Source: Carex sylvatica
Lineage: Eukaryota; Streptophyta; Magnoliopsida; Poales; Cyperaceae
NCBI GenBank assembly: GCA_964058845.1
Contig: CAXKVR010000001.1
Span: forward strand, 186,001 to 250,000
Length of the DNA: 64,000 bases
Direction: 5' to 3'
Shown here in pieces: positions 1-10,550 of the stretch. A program made the translations under genes and the position numbers. The notes below the pieces were generated by a model. That model was not told the DNA's origin. It worked only from the letters and a program-made list of their open reading frames with translations, and did not search any database. Every line of letters starts with the position of its first letter. Positions within the stretch are counted from its first letter, which is position 1.

Positions 1-247
1 ATATTACAAAATTGAACAATAAATCTAGCAGAAATAGTGAGAGAACTTTGTGATCTTTAATTAAAAATGACGTTTAAGAATAAATGTTGCCAAAACTAAC
101 ACAAAACCTTTTATTTTAGAAAAATACCATTTAATTAAAATTGTTTCGTACGTCTAAAAACTCAAATCATTAATTATACTAAAATCAATTTTGTGATCTC
201 GGCAATTATCTCAAACTATTATAGTTGTCATCCCAATTAATTCCATA

Positions 248-541
248 CATGGTAATTAACAAATGAATTATTTGGATTCGGTTCGGCAAGGTAAAAATTC
301 GTGTTTCGGGAATGAGTCGGAATTATCCGGACCAATTAAGATCTCAGTCCTGCAAGAGAGCAAAAAAAAAAACACCAAAAAAAAAAGTATTATGGAAAAA
401 TTCGGAAAAAAATCACGAATTATTCGGATTTAATTATGTCAAAGTTCGGTTTACCGAATAATTCAGCGTTCGGTTCGACATCACAAAAAAATGAATTATT
501 CAAATTTAATTCGCGAATAATGCACTACTCTTGTGACTATG
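248..541. mobile_element. hAT-like non-autonomous element, copy 1
   Basis: About 294 bp rich in TTCGG/GAATTATT words. It is flanked by 8-bp direct repeats with one mismatch (ATTCCATA at 240-247, ATCCCATA at 542-549). Its ends are imperfectly inverted (CATGGTAATTAAC and, on the other strand, CATAGTCACAAG). Copies of the same family lie at 6252-6564 and 30995-31789. The 8-bp target duplication suggests the hAT superfamily; this is inferred, as no transposase is present. Confidence 0.55.
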
Positions 542-544
542 ATC

Positions 545-549
<5 letters not shown>

Positions 550-585
<36 letters not shown>

Positions 586-589
586 TATA
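550..589. repeat. AT dinucleotide microsatellite
   Basis: A run of AT/TA repeats that borders the foldback element starting at 590. TA-rich tracts flank most copies of the foldback family in this window, so this sequence is probably a preferred insertion target. Confidence 0.8.
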
Positions 590-987
590 GAGGTTGGCTA
601 CTATGCTTATAACTCATTTTTGTGTTTTCAATGTCCAAATGGTCGATCGGAACCGTTCATATTGTTCTCCATATTAATATGTGCTTGGAGACTAAATTTT
701 ATATTTTTCTGAATTTTTTTACTATTTATTAAGCCACTTTGAAAATCGTTGATCCAACGGTGGCTTCTGATTTTACTGTTTTGTTAAGCCACCGTTGGAT
801 CAGCGATTTTCAAAGTGACTTAATAAATAGTAAAAAATTCAGAAAAATGTAAAATTTGGTCTCCAAGCACATATTAATATGGAGAACAATATGAACGGTT
901 CCGATCGACTATTTGGACATTGGAAACACAAAAATGAGTTATAAGCATATGTGGGGATATGCTTATATAAGCATAGTAGCCAACCTC
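590..987. mobile_element. Mutator-like foldback MITE, GAGGTTGG family, copy 1
   Basis: A 398-bp near-complete inverted repeat. It starts GAGGTTGGCTACTATGC and ends with the reverse complement, with the centre near 785 between two CCACCGTTGGATCAGCG arms. No coding capacity. Other copies lie at 17001-17424, 17444-17842 and 60779-61203. The left arm lacks about 25 bp that are present in the copy at 17001. TA-rich flanks hide its target duplication. Confidence 0.75.
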
Positions 988-998
988 TATATATATAT

Positions 999-1411
999 GA
1001 GATGGACTTGGGTGAGCCATGGTTCACCAAGCGTTTGTACTCCACGCCGTATTTTCATTTTGAAAGTCCAAACGACCGATCTGAACCGTTAGATGTGATC
1101 TCTATATTGAAATGTGCTTGGAAACCAAATTTTACATTTTTTGGAATTTGTTTACTATTTATTAAGCATTTTTAAAAATTGCTGTTTTGCTGTGAACAGT
1201 AAAAAACAGTAAAATTTTCTGGAGAACAATTTAAAAAATACTTAATAAATAGTAAAACAATTTCAAAAAATATAAAATTTGGTCTCCAAGCACTATTCAA
1301 TATGGAGAACAAGATGAACGGTTCGGATCGGTTGTTTGAACTTTCAAAATGTCTAAAATGAGCCATGGCTCACCAACGCAAAATAAGTCATGGCTCATTT
1401 TAGCCCAACTC
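999..1411. mobile_element. Foldback MITE, GAGATGGACTTGGG family, copy 1
   Basis: A 413-bp inverted repeat. It shares the inner words of the GAGGTTGG family (GATCxGAACCGTT, CTATTTATTAAG, TTGGTCTCCAAGCAC) but has different ends containing GAGCCATGG. Related copies lie at 1441-1853 and 2494-2917. Non-coding; the short open frames within it come from the two arms mirroring each other. Confidence 0.7.
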
Positions 1412-1440
<29 letters not shown>

Positions 1441-1444
<4 letters not shown>

Positions 1445-1853
1445 TGGACTTGGGTGAGCCATGGCTCACCAAGCGTTTGTACTCCACGCCGTATTTTCAT
1501 TTTGAAAGTCCAAATGACCGATCCGAACCGTTAGATGTGATCTCTATATTGAAATGTGCTTGGAGACCAAATTTTATATTTTTTAGAATTTTTTAACAAT
1601 TTATTAAGCATTTTCGAAAATTGCTCTTTTGCTGTGAACAGTAAAATTTTCTGAACCATCGGATCAGCAATTTTAAAAAATACTTAATAAATAGTAAACA
1701 AATTCCAAAAAATGAAAAATTTGGTCTCCAAGCACATTTCAATATGGAGAACAAGATGAACGATTCGGATCGGTTGTTTGAATTTTCAAAATGGCTAAAA
1801 TGAGCCATGGCTCACCAACGCAAAATAAGCCATGGCTCATTTTAGCCCAACTC
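1441..1853. mobile_element. Foldback MITE, GAGATGGACTTGGG family, copy 2
   Basis: A 413-bp element very close in sequence to the copy at 999-1411, in the same orientation. It is preceded by a short GA repeat and followed by a TA repeat. Its arms carry GAGCCATGGCTCACC near both ends. Confidence 0.7.
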
Positions 1854-2493
1854 TATATATATATATATTGCCAACCAGTAAAAACCTAAAATTCGATTCA
1901 AATGATTAAAATATTTGAAATCAACCAAACGTCTGACAATTCAAATAATTTTGGAGCCTAAAATCAACCGAAAGCTGACTTAAAAACCTAAAATAACTTT
2001 ATCCCAAGAAAACCAAATGAAAGCAAAACCGGCCAACCAAACCATCCTTCTGGCCACCATGAAGACACGTCAAAAATATATAAAGATATCTATATATATA
2101 TATTTGTTCTGTGTCAGTTAGCACTTTGGAAAATGAATATGTCATGTTCATTTGCCTACTTTTATTTTGCTTTCTTAATCAAATATTCATATTGTCCATA
2201 AAAATAAAAATAAAATCTTTAGTCCCTGCTTCCAAATGTTTCTTTCTTCAAAGAAAAAAAAAATATAGAGAAAAAGATTTTAAAGTAAGAGTTTTTTCAA
2301 GTCATTCACTTATTTAATATTTATAATAAACTTAGATTTTGATCAAGCGATTTTTTATACATAAGATGTTATTTTTATCACTAAATCAAAAATTAATTCT
2401 TTATAAATTAAATTTAATGACATGTTTAATCAAAAAAAGTTTAATGAAATGTTTAATAAATGAGCAAAAAATATTATAATGCATATATATATG
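1854..2493. other. Intergenic, no gene recognised
   Basis: AT-rich sequence between two foldback elements, with no coding signature. Open frames here are short and of low complexity. Confidence 0.5.
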
Positions 2494-2917
2494 GAGATGG
2501 ACTTGGGTGAGCCATGGCTCACCAAGCGTTTGTACTCCACGCTGTATTTTCATTTTGAAAGTCCAAACGACCGATCCGAACCGTTAGATGTGATCTCTAT
2601 ATTGAAATGTACTTGGTAACCAAATTTTACATTTTTTGAAATTTTTTTTACTATTTATTAAGTGTAATTGAAAATTGCTGTTTTGCTGTGAACAATAAAA
2701 AACAGTAAAATTTTCTGGACCATCGGATCAGCAATTTTAAAAAATGCTTAATAAATAGTAAAACAATTCCAAAAAATATAAAATTTGGTCTCCAAGCACA
2801 TTTCAATATAGAGATCACATCTAACGGTTCGGATCGGTCGTTTGAACTTTCAAAATGACTAAAATGAGCTATGGCTCACCAACGCAAAATAAGCCATGGC
2901 TTATTTTAGCCCAACTC
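2494..2917. mobile_element. Foldback MITE, GAGATGGACTTGGG family, copy 3
   Basis: A 424-bp third copy of the family at 999 and 1441, with the same ends and central inverted repeat. TA-rich sequence flanks it on both sides. Confidence 0.7.
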
Positions 2918-4340
2918 TATATATATGATCATTTGTTCTTAATTTATTTGTTTATCTTTTTGTTTGTTAATAAGTACAATAATCATCTTATAAATTTAAT
3001 TAGTTTCTTCGTTAACAACAAAGATGTTATATATATATTTTTTATAAAACTTAATTGGAAATCATTAATAATTACACAGTTTTAATTAATAGATAGATAA
3101 ACTAAAGTTAAACAGATAAGATTTAGACAGTTAAGTGAACAATAAGAAGATGAACATTTAATTGCGCCCAAAGAAAAACATACAGATAATTTATTATGGT
3201 ACTTTTTTTTTTGTGAAATAAAAAAAAGGGTACCATAATAAATTATAATCTGTAAACGTACAATGAAGGTTATATTGTTATGCATACTTGTATATATATA
3301 TAGTTTAACCGTGATGAGAAAATTTCATGCTAGAAGTATATAAAAAGAAAAAAAATAAATGTAAGTTATAAGCTTGATAAATAAGAGTCAGAAAATAATA
3401 ACATTAAATGTGTAAAAAAAATTAGGATAATCATAATTAATCCTCCATTTTCTCCATATAGTCACTGTCAATCATTGCAACTTAGAAGTTTCTGGAGCCA
3501 TGCACCTTTTGTTTTGATAATTTAAGCAATAGAATATTAAAGATTTTCTAGATAAATTAATAAAATAATTACAAACCCTGTTCCGTGAGTTTATCTATCC
3601 AACAAGTAAAGATATATTTACAATTCAATTTATTTAACAACTTAATTTAATTGTTAACAAAACCGTTTCATAAAATAGAAAAAAAAAATTATATATATAG
3701 AGGTGCTTTACAGAAACCTTTATATATGACAGAGGAGCTATATATGTGCAATATTATTTTCTTAATTTTAATAATTGTTGTAGAGCAAGTTATTTATTGT
3801 CAATATAACTTAGTTCAGGAAACAAAAACTTACTTTGTTTAAAAGAAAATGAAAACTAATTAATTAAATGGTTTCCAAGATTTTTAGCGTTAATAAGCAA
3901 TTTTCGACAGAACTAATTTAAATAACTATCATAAAATATGAAAACAGATTTCAAAATTCTAACCATTTTATCACCTGTCCCAACAAAATTGCAAGATTCA
4001 AATATTACATATCATGCTTAGTTTGTCGAATAAGAGATGGAATATTTAAATTTTTTGCTCTACACTTATTAAGTTGTCGAAGAAAACATAAAACAAGAAT
4101 AAAATAGAATTATGACGGAGTAATTTAAATCATTTCTTAGGACGGATTAATTTATTCTATGCTTATTTAGTATCTAAGATCTATTATCATAAATAGAGAT
4201 TCATTTTTTTTTTTTTAATTTCTCTTAAATTAATTAAAGTCATAACTTACACCTATCAAATAAGATATAAAATAGGAGAAGTAAAATAGAATACACAACT
4301 GATCAATTTTCCCTATACTAAAGTAGTAATCATGCATGGA
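2918..4340. other. AT-rich intergenic; upstream part of array unit 1
   Basis: No gene is visible. From about 3440 the sequence resembles the blocks at about 6160 and 9695 (CCTCCATTTTCTCC, then a TTTCTAGA-like stretch and a pyrimidine-rich tail). These blocks mark the upstream end of the repeating unit that carries each glycine/serine-rich gene. Confidence 0.5.
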
Positions 4341-4354
4341 TCATAATTTTCCTA

Positions 4355-4383
4355 CAGTGTGTGTGTGTGTGTTTGTATATATA

Positions 4384-4419
<36 letters not shown>

Positions 4420-4577
4420 TGTATGTATGTATATATATGTATATATATGTATGTGTATATATGTATGTATATATATGTATGTGTATATATGTATGTATAT
4501 ATATGTATGTGTATATGTGTATGTGTATATATGTATGTATATATATGTATGTGTATATATGTATGTATATATATGTA

Positions 4578-4606
<29 letters not shown>
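4355..4606. repeat. Compound TG/TATG/TATA microsatellite
   Basis: About 250 bp of GT, then ATGT, then mixed GTATATAT/GTATGT repeats. It stays open in several frames on both strands, but the products are low-complexity (Tyr/Val/Cys/Met or His/Thr/Ile) and not credible proteins. Confidence 0.95.
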
Positions 4607-4609
<3 letters not shown>

Positions 4610-4696
4610 GGCATGCATGCAGACTTGCTTGACCATATTGATCTCTAAAGCAAAATGGCTAAGTATATATATAAACTCATTTCAACCACAATATTA

Positions 4697-5036
4697 AAGT
4701 TTTCAACGTTGACAAAAAAAAATGGATGAGATGTCAGAAGGATAGAAGATGCACAAAAGCAAAGACCAAAGTACAGCAAATGCTCCACTAGCAAAAGATT
4801 TCGAACTCAAGTCCAACCACAAATTTCGCCACGCAATCACCAACTCCAAATACTTAAAACCACATTTCATATCACCCCACTAAGCTTGACTACTAACCAA
4901 CCTCAAACTTTGAACACTATAAGTACCACCTTTAGTAACACCCATTTTAGTAACAAAAACATCTCCTCGACATCTAATATCTGAAAAAAATAAAAACCCA
5001 TCAAGTAATTTGGCATAGATAAAACCACTTGAAGAA
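4697..5036 (+). promoter_or_regulatory. Promoter and 5' leader of GS-rich gene 1
   Basis: This block recurs before genes 2, 3 and 4. It has a GTTGACAAAAA-like start, a CAAATGCTCCACTAGCAAAAG box, a CCACAAATTTC/CACGCAATCACCA box, then the TATA element and a TAACACCCATTT leader. The TATA element here is the weaker TATAAGTA (4918-4925), 119 bp before the ATG. The boxes are described by conservation only; I assign no transcription factor. Confidence 0.65.
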
Positions 5037-5287
5037 ATGGCTTGCATGAAAGTAGTAGTTCTTCTTGCAACCATTTTAGTGGCCTATTTTGCAATTGTAG
5101 GTGAGAGCCGTGTGGCAAGAAAAGACCTAGGACTTGACCTTGGTGGTGGAACTGGTATTTCGGTTGGTATCGGACTCGGTGGAGGCATTGGGTTAGGTGG
5201 TGGCAGTGCCTCAGGTTCCGGTTCAGGCTCGGGCTCAGCGTCTGGTTCTGGTTCTGGTTCAGCATCTGGTTCGGGGTCAGGTTCAGC

Positions 5288-5320
<33 letters not shown>

Positions 5321-5723
5321 AGGAGCTAGTTCAGGGGCTGGATCATCAGCTGGGTCCGGTGGGTCGTATGCCGGGTCAGGTGCTGGTTCCGGTGCTGGTT
5401 CTGGTGGTGTGTCAGGTTCCGGTGGTGGATCTGGTTCTGGGTCTGGATACGGTTCTGGCCAAGGACATGGATCCGGGTCAGGTTCTGGATATGGATCGGG
5501 TCATGGTGAAGGATATGGATCAGGGTCTGGCTCGGGTTCGGGTCATGGCGAAGGCTACGGCGAGGGCTATGGTGAAGGGAGCGGGTCTGGAAATGGATAC
5601 GGGTCAGGCTATGGGGAAGGCCATGGATATGGCAAGGGGGGTGGGTCTGGAAATGGATATGGGTCGGGCTACGGTGAAGGCCATGGAGACGGGTACGGGT
5701 CTGGTGGTGGACATGGGAAGTGA
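5037..5723 (+). CDS. Secreted glycine/serine-rich protein 1 (silk-like)
   Basis: A 228-residue protein in one exon. Residues 1 to about 24 form a signal peptide (MACMK, then a hydrophobic stretch ending IVGES). The mature chain starts with the conserved [15 protein letters not shown] short VGIGLGG-type module and a (GS)n/(SA) tract follow, then a [16 protein letters not shown] linker and a tail of GYGEG, GSGHGEG and GNGYGSG units ending GGGHGK. Composition is almost entirely Gly, Ser, Ala, Tyr and His. The likely role is an extracellular cell-wall structural protein; this rests on composition and secretion, not on an enzyme motif. The start is fixed by the signal peptide and by alignment with four neighbouring paralogues. 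The antisense open frame is a shadow. Confidence 0.87.
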
Positions 5724-6251
5724 ATGATGAAAAATTTGTACAACATCAGGCATTAGTTTCTCCTGGCTATATATGTTCATAGATTGTTATCCAGGGTGTA
5801 GTATTAAGTGTACTTGTACACTTTGTATTGCTCAAATTCTAGCTTTTGGTACTAATTTTTATTGGAATAAGAACTGTGTGATGATTTGTAGAATTATATC
5901 ATGTTTATTAAATCAATGAATAATGTGTTGTATTATTTTTCAAGTAAAGTCCAGCGGAAGCAATTCTGAAAGTCTTAATTGAACCAAAATTGGAACAACT
6001 AAAAGGAAAGAAAAAACAAAAAACAAAGAGAAAACCGAATTCAGTAGTCCATGGACAGAACTGAAGAGTTTGAACAATGTGATGAGATATGAAATTATAA
6101 CAAACTTTGCTATTTATCTACTAGAGTAAATGACATGTAATTTTCGCATTACCAGCAAATCCTCCATTTTCTCCATAGTGATCACTGTGTCAATCATTGG
6201 AACTTGGAAGATTCTAGAACCACCTTTCCCCTTAGGTTTATTAGTACATAC
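5724..6251 (+). other. 3' region of GS-rich gene 1
   Basis: Holds the 3' UTR conserved among the array genes (a CTCCTGGCTAT box, CAGGGTGTAG, TTTGTATTG) and a downstream block shared with gene 3 (CAAGTAAAG, GAGAAAACC, CAGTAG). No second gene is visible. Confidence 0.5.
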
Positions 6252-6564
6252 CACAGTGACAAATGAATTATTTGGATTTGGTTCGACAAAGTTAAAAATT
6301 TGTGGTTCGGGAATAATTCGGATATAATTCGGGATTGATTCGGAATTGTTCAGATCAGAGATCTCAGTCCTATAAGAAATCAAAAAAAAAAATCGAGGAA
6401 AAATTCGTGAAAAGTTCGTAAAATTCCAAAAAAAATTCATAAAATTCGTGAATTATTTGGGTTTAATTCGGTCAAAGTTTGGTCAACCGAATAATTCGAT
6501 CTTCGGTTCAGCATCACCAAAAAAATGAATTATTCAGATTTAATTCGCAAATTTCGTGAGTATA
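6252..6564. mobile_element. hAT-like non-autonomous element, copy 2
   Basis: A 313-bp element starting CACAGTGACAAATG, closely similar to 248-541 along its length. It is bounded by GTACATAC (6244-6251) and CTACATAC (6565-6572), an 8-bp target duplication with one mismatch. No transposase. Confidence 0.6.
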
Positions 6565-7387
6565 CTACATACAAGCATATTAAAGATTTAAAAAAATATA
6601 TAATTACAAACCCTTTTCCTTGAGCTATCTATATATCCAACAATTAAATTCAATAATGGACATGTCTTTTACAGTTTAGGTATTTATATTTCGTATATTA
6701 AATTGTGGTGCAATTTTTATTGTTTTAAAATCGATAAGTAACTAATAAGTATCAATAAAATTTAGTTATTGACTCTTTAAAATCATCACTCAATGAATTG
6801 CCAATGGATTTTCAAATTGCAGTGAAAATTTATAAAATGGAAGCAGATTTCAAAATTCTAACCATTTATCACCTGTCCCAACAAAATTGCCATATCTAAA
6901 TACTATATATCATGTTTGATTTTGGATAAAGAAACGAAGTAAATTACATCTTCTATTTTTTTTAATATTAAATCTAGAATTAACTTATTCCACACTAAAC
7001 AGAAGTATATAAATTATACATTTATATATTCCACATCTACACATTGATTAATTTTTTTTTATTAAATTCAGATCAATTAACTTACCACACACTTATCTCG
7101 CATACATATATGACCAATTGTTATAAATACAAATTTTCTTTTTTCCAAACAAATAAATTTAACCCATAAATTATGCTGCCAAACGAAATATAAAATAAAA
7201 AATAAGTAAAATAAAACAGAGAATGTTGTCCCTAAAATTTAATTTAAGTAGCAATCAATCAATCAATATGGGCCATAATTTTCCAATATATATAGTGGCA
7301 TTCAAAAGACTTGTTTGACTTCGAATTGTTTGCTGACACGGACAAAGTAAGGGAAAACCTCTGAAATGATTTCCATATTGGGTTTTC
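6565..7387. other. AT-rich spacer, no gene recognised
   Basis: Intergenic part of array unit 2. It has patches similar to the spacer before gene 1 (for example the TATCACCTGTCCCAACAAAATTGC region). No supportable gene. Confidence 0.5.
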
Positions 7388-7711
7388 AACGTTCACAAAA
7401 ATTGGATGACGTGTTAAAAGATGCACAAATGCAAAGTTCAAAATACTGCAAATGCTCCACTAGCAAAAGATTTCAAACTCAAGTTCAACCACAAATTTAA
7501 CCACACAATCACCACCTACAAATTCTTAAAAGAAAATTTCATATCACTCCACTAAGCCTGACTACTAAACCAACCTCAAACTTTCAATCATATAAATACC
7601 ACCTTTAGTACCACCCATTTCAGTAACAAACACATCTCTTGATCTGTTGTAATTGGAAAAAGAAAAAAAATCAAGTAGTAATTTGGCAAAGACATAAAAC
7701 CACTTACCGAA
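7388..7711 (+). promoter_or_regulatory. Promoter and 5' leader of GS-rich gene 2
   Basis: Same conserved blocks as the other array promoters. A consensus TATAAATA sits at 7591-7598, 121 bp before the ATG. A TGACGTGT word (about 7406) occurs here where gene 1 has a diverged version, so it may be gene-specific. Confidence 0.7.
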
Positions 7712-8548
7712 ATGGTTTGCATGAAAGTAGTAATCCTTCTTGCAACCACTGTTGTGGCCTCATTTGCAATTATAGGCGAGAGCCGCGTGGCAAGAAAAGA
7801 CCTAGGAATTAACCTTGGTGGCGGTACTGGAGGTGGCATTGCGGTTGGTATCGGACTCGGTGGAAGCATTGGGTTAGGTGGTGGCAGCGCCTCAGGTTCC
7901 GGTTCAGGTTCGGGCTCAGCATCTGGTTCTGGTTCAGGCTCGGGCTCAGCATCTGGTTCTGGCTCAGCATCTGGTTCTGGTTCTGGTTCTGGTTCAGGAG
8001 CTGGTTCGGGGGCTGGTTCATCAGGTGGCGTTGCGATTGGTATTGGACTCGGTGGAGGTGTTAGCATTGGGTTAGGTGGTGGCAGTTCGTCGGCTTCTGG
8101 TTCAGGCTCGGGATCAGCATCTGGTTCTGGTTCACAAGCAGGTTCGGGGGCTGGTTCATCAGCAGGGTCCGGTGGGTCATATGCTGGGTCGGGTGCTGGT
8201 TCCAGTGCTGGGTCTGGGTCTGGATATGGTTCTGGCGAAGGTCATGGATCTGCGTCTGGTTCTGGGTATGGATCGGGTCATGGTGAAGGATATGGCTCAG
8301 GGTCTGGCAAAGGATCTGGTTCAGGTCATGGCGAAGGGTATGGTCAGGGCTATGGTCAGGGGAGCGGGTCCGGAAATGGATATGGGGAAGGCCATGGATA
8401 TGGTTCTGGGTCTGGCTCGGGTTCAGGCCATGGCAAAGGCTACGGTGAGGGCTATGGTGTGGGGAGCGGGTCTGGAAATGGATATGGATCGGGCTACGGT
8501 GAAGGCCATGGATACGGGTACGGGTCGGGTGGTGGACATGGGAAGTGA
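7712..8548 (+). CDS. Secreted glycine/serine-rich protein 2 (silk-like)
   Basis: A 278-residue protein in one exon. The signal peptide covers residues 1 to about 24 and the mature start is [14 protein letters not shown]. It carries two hydrophobic glycine modules of the [14 protein letters not shown] type, each followed by a (GS)n/(SA) tract; gene 1 has one. After the GSYAGSG linker comes a tail of [11 protein letters not shown] and GQGYGQG units ending [11 protein letters not shown]. It is longer than gene 1 mainly because of the second module, which points to growth by module duplication. The likely role is an apoplastic or cell-wall protein, inferred from signal peptide and composition. 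It is the second of five paralogues in the same orientation. Confidence 0.87.
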   Translation: MVCMKVVILLATTVVASFAIIGESRVARKDLGINLGGGTGGGIAVGIGLGGSIGLGGGSASGSGSGSGSASGSGSGSGSASGSGSASGSGSGSGSGAGSGAGSSGGVAIGIGLGGGVSIGLGGGSSSASGSGSGSASGSGSQAGSGAGSSAGSGGSYAGSGAGSSAGSGSGYGSGEGHGSASGSGYGSGHGEGYGSGSGKGSGSGHGEGYGQGYGQGSGSGNGYGEGHGYGSGSGSGSGHGKGYGEGYGVGSGSGNGYGSGYGEGHGYGYGSGGGHGK

Positions 8549-8689
8549 AAGAAAAGTTTGTACAGTAGGAGGCATTTCTCTCCTGGCTATGTTCATATAT
8601 TGTTGTTCAGGGTGTAGTAATTAGTTCACTTATACACTTCTTTGTATTGCTAAAATTCAATCTTGTGGTACTAATTTGTATGAGTGAGG

Positions 8690-8950
8690 CTGTTGTAATA
8701 TGCATATTACTACTTTTTAGAAAGATATATAGAAAACCACTTAAATTTAAAATTATGGACCATCCAAAAATAGTGGTTTTCTACCTAACTGAAAAATAGT
8801 AGAAGTTTCAAAAAAGAATTAAAATTTAGTTTGCAAGTACATTTTCGTATAGAGATCATGTTTAACGGTTCAAATCGATTGTTTCAAACATTGAAAATAG
8901 AGATATAGATTCATAGCACGGGTCGATATGTAATATGCATATTACCATAG
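8690..8950. mobile_element. Degenerate foldback-element relic
   Basis: Between two copies of AATATGCAT (near 8696 and 8932) lies sequence with the inner words of the foldback families (TTAGTTTGCAAGTACATTTT, AACGGTTCAAATCGATTG). It interrupts the 3' region that is continuous after genes 1 and 3. The bounding 9-bp direct repeat fits a Mutator-like insertion. Confidence 0.45.
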
Positions 8951-9056
8951 CCTAACTCAATTTGTATTAAAATAAGACGTGTGCAAATATTTGTAGAATT
9001 GTAACATGTGTTTATTAAATCAATGAATAATGTTGTATTATTTTTTCAAGTAAAGA

Positions 9057-9500
9057 TACCGCATTTGTACTCAGAGCTGATGTCACAAACTGTGGTAACA
9101 TTCAAGCTGATTCTGAGATTGTTTACAAAAATATCAGAGCTGTGCATCAATTTCTCAAAAAGTGTCCCCTTTCAACCTTTCAGCAGTTCCTGTGTACTTC
9201 CTGGCATGTTTTAGGCTTCAAGCTTGGGTAATTGCAAGGATTGATAAGATCCGACGTGACTTCTTGTGGGGCAGTAACAACGATATGAGAAGAGGTATGT
9301 CACTGGTAAATTGGGACACGGTAAAACTCTCGAAAAGGTGTGGAGGAATGGCTGTAACTAACATCGAATTTCAGAACATAGCCCTCTTATTGAGATGGTG
9401 GTGGCACTTATACGATCAGAAGGAGGCCCTTTGGACCTCGATCGGTATTCAATTACATGCTGGGGTGGGGGGGGGGGGGGGGGGGGGGGGTGGGGGGAGA
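9057..9500 (+). mobile_element. LINE reverse-transcriptase fragment
   Basis: A + strand frame reads LSAVPVYFLACF, IDKIRRDFLWGS, LVNWDTVKLSK, GGMAVTNIEFQNIALLLRWWW. This is the stretch near the C-terminal end of the reverse transcriptase domain in plant L1-type LINEs. It is short, lacks the active site, and ends in a poly-G tract. It interrupts the conserved 3' flank of GS-rich gene 2 at CAAGTAAAG. Confidence 0.75.
9467..9490. repeat. 24-base poly-G tract
   Basis: An uninterrupted run of 24 G, preceded by GGGGT and followed by TGGGGGG. Long G runs are rare in plant DNA. It could form G-quadruplexes, or its exact length could be an assembly artefact. Confidence 0.9.
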
Positions 9501-9650
9501 GAGACAGGAGCGGAGCCAGACTTTCTAACTATGGGGGTCAATCGTGAATGGAAGTAAATTATATAAAAATTTTATGCTGCGAATAGAGATCAATTTATCA
9601 TATCAGTAACATTTTATTCTAAATTATATAGAAAATTGTATATAAATCCT
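9501..9650. mobile_element. Transposon terminus relic (CAGGAGCGGAGCCAG)
   Basis: The CAGGAGCGGAGCCAG end, followed by a GGGGGTCAA stretch, resembles ends common in plant DNA transposons. Similar ends occur in reverse near 16911 and 20748. No partner end or target duplication could be fixed. Confidence 0.35.
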
Positions 9651-10216
9651 CCATATTAGCAGAACTATCTATTTATCTACTAGAGTGCATTCCCAACAAT
9701 CCTCCATTTTTCTCCAAGGTCGCTGTCCATGCATTGGACGAACTTGGAAGTTTCTAGAATCACCTTTTGTTTGATAATTTTAAGCAATAGCATATTCAAG
9801 ATATTCAAGAAAAATGAAATTACAAACCCTGTTCTGTGAGTTCATCTATCCGACAAGTTAAAGCTATATTGACAACTAAATTTATATTAACTATATTTAT
9901 GATTTACAAAACCGTTAATAAAAAAATAAAATCACAGGCTTAACAGTTTAGATATTAAATAATGGTGCAATTTGAATTGATTGATTATTGGTCACGTACT
10001 GATAAAACTGAATTATTGATTTTTTTCTTTCAAAATCACTCGAATTCAACAAATCGACTTTCAAATTGCACCGGAAGAGTGTGTGTGTGTGTGTGCGTGC
10101 ACTTCTACCCCTACAATATCTACAATAGTGACATGCAAGAGACTTGTTTGATCATATATATTGTTTAAAGCAAAACGGCTGATAAAGGACAACTCATTTG
10201 AAGCACATACCGAAAG
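9651..10216. other. Upstream spacer of array unit 3
   Basis: Similar to the blocks at about 3440 and 6120 (CTATTTATCTACTAGAG, CCTCCATTTT, TTGGAAGTTTCTAGAA). This confirms that units 1-3 are tandem duplicates. A short GT repeat lies at 10077-10096. No gene. Confidence 0.5.
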
Positions 10217-10550
10217 TTTTCAACGTCGACAAAAATTGGATGACATATCAGAAGATGCACAAATGCAAAGTTCAAAATACTGCAAATGCTCCACTAGCAA
10301 AAGATTGCAAACTCTAGCTCAACCACAAATATCACCATGCAATCACCACCTACAAATTCTTAAAATCAAATTTCATATCACCCCACTAAGTCTGACCACT
10401 AAACCAACCTCAAACTTTCAAGTTTCAACCCTATAAATACCACCTTTAATAACACCCATTTCAGTAACAAAAACATCTCTTGATCTGTTGTAATTGGAAC
10501 AAAAAAAAAAAATCTAGTAATTTGGCAAAGACATAAAACCACTTACAGAA
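10217..10550 (+). promoter_or_regulatory. Promoter and 5' leader of GS-rich gene 3
   Basis: Carries the array promoter block, with TATAAATA at 10432-10439, 119 bp before the ATG. It is intact and as well conserved as in genes 2 and 4, although the gene it drives has a truncated C-terminus. Confidence 0.7.

Noticed and set aside
1172..1808. Short frames reading MKIS/MAHF...NRSEPFILF... in the foldback elements
   Set aside because: The same peptides recur at every MITE copy on both strands because the arms are mirrored.
4330..4697. Several open frames of 90-112 codons on both strands
   Set aside because: They are translations of TATG/GTAT microsatellite and contain no protein-like sequence.
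5197..5727. +1-frame Val/Leu/Gln/Met-rich frames across the GS-rich genes (also 8076-8624, 11044-11799, 19217-19675, 22646-23077)
   Set aside because: GGTTCTGG-type repeats stay open in several frames; only the frame with the signal peptide and conserved tail is supported.
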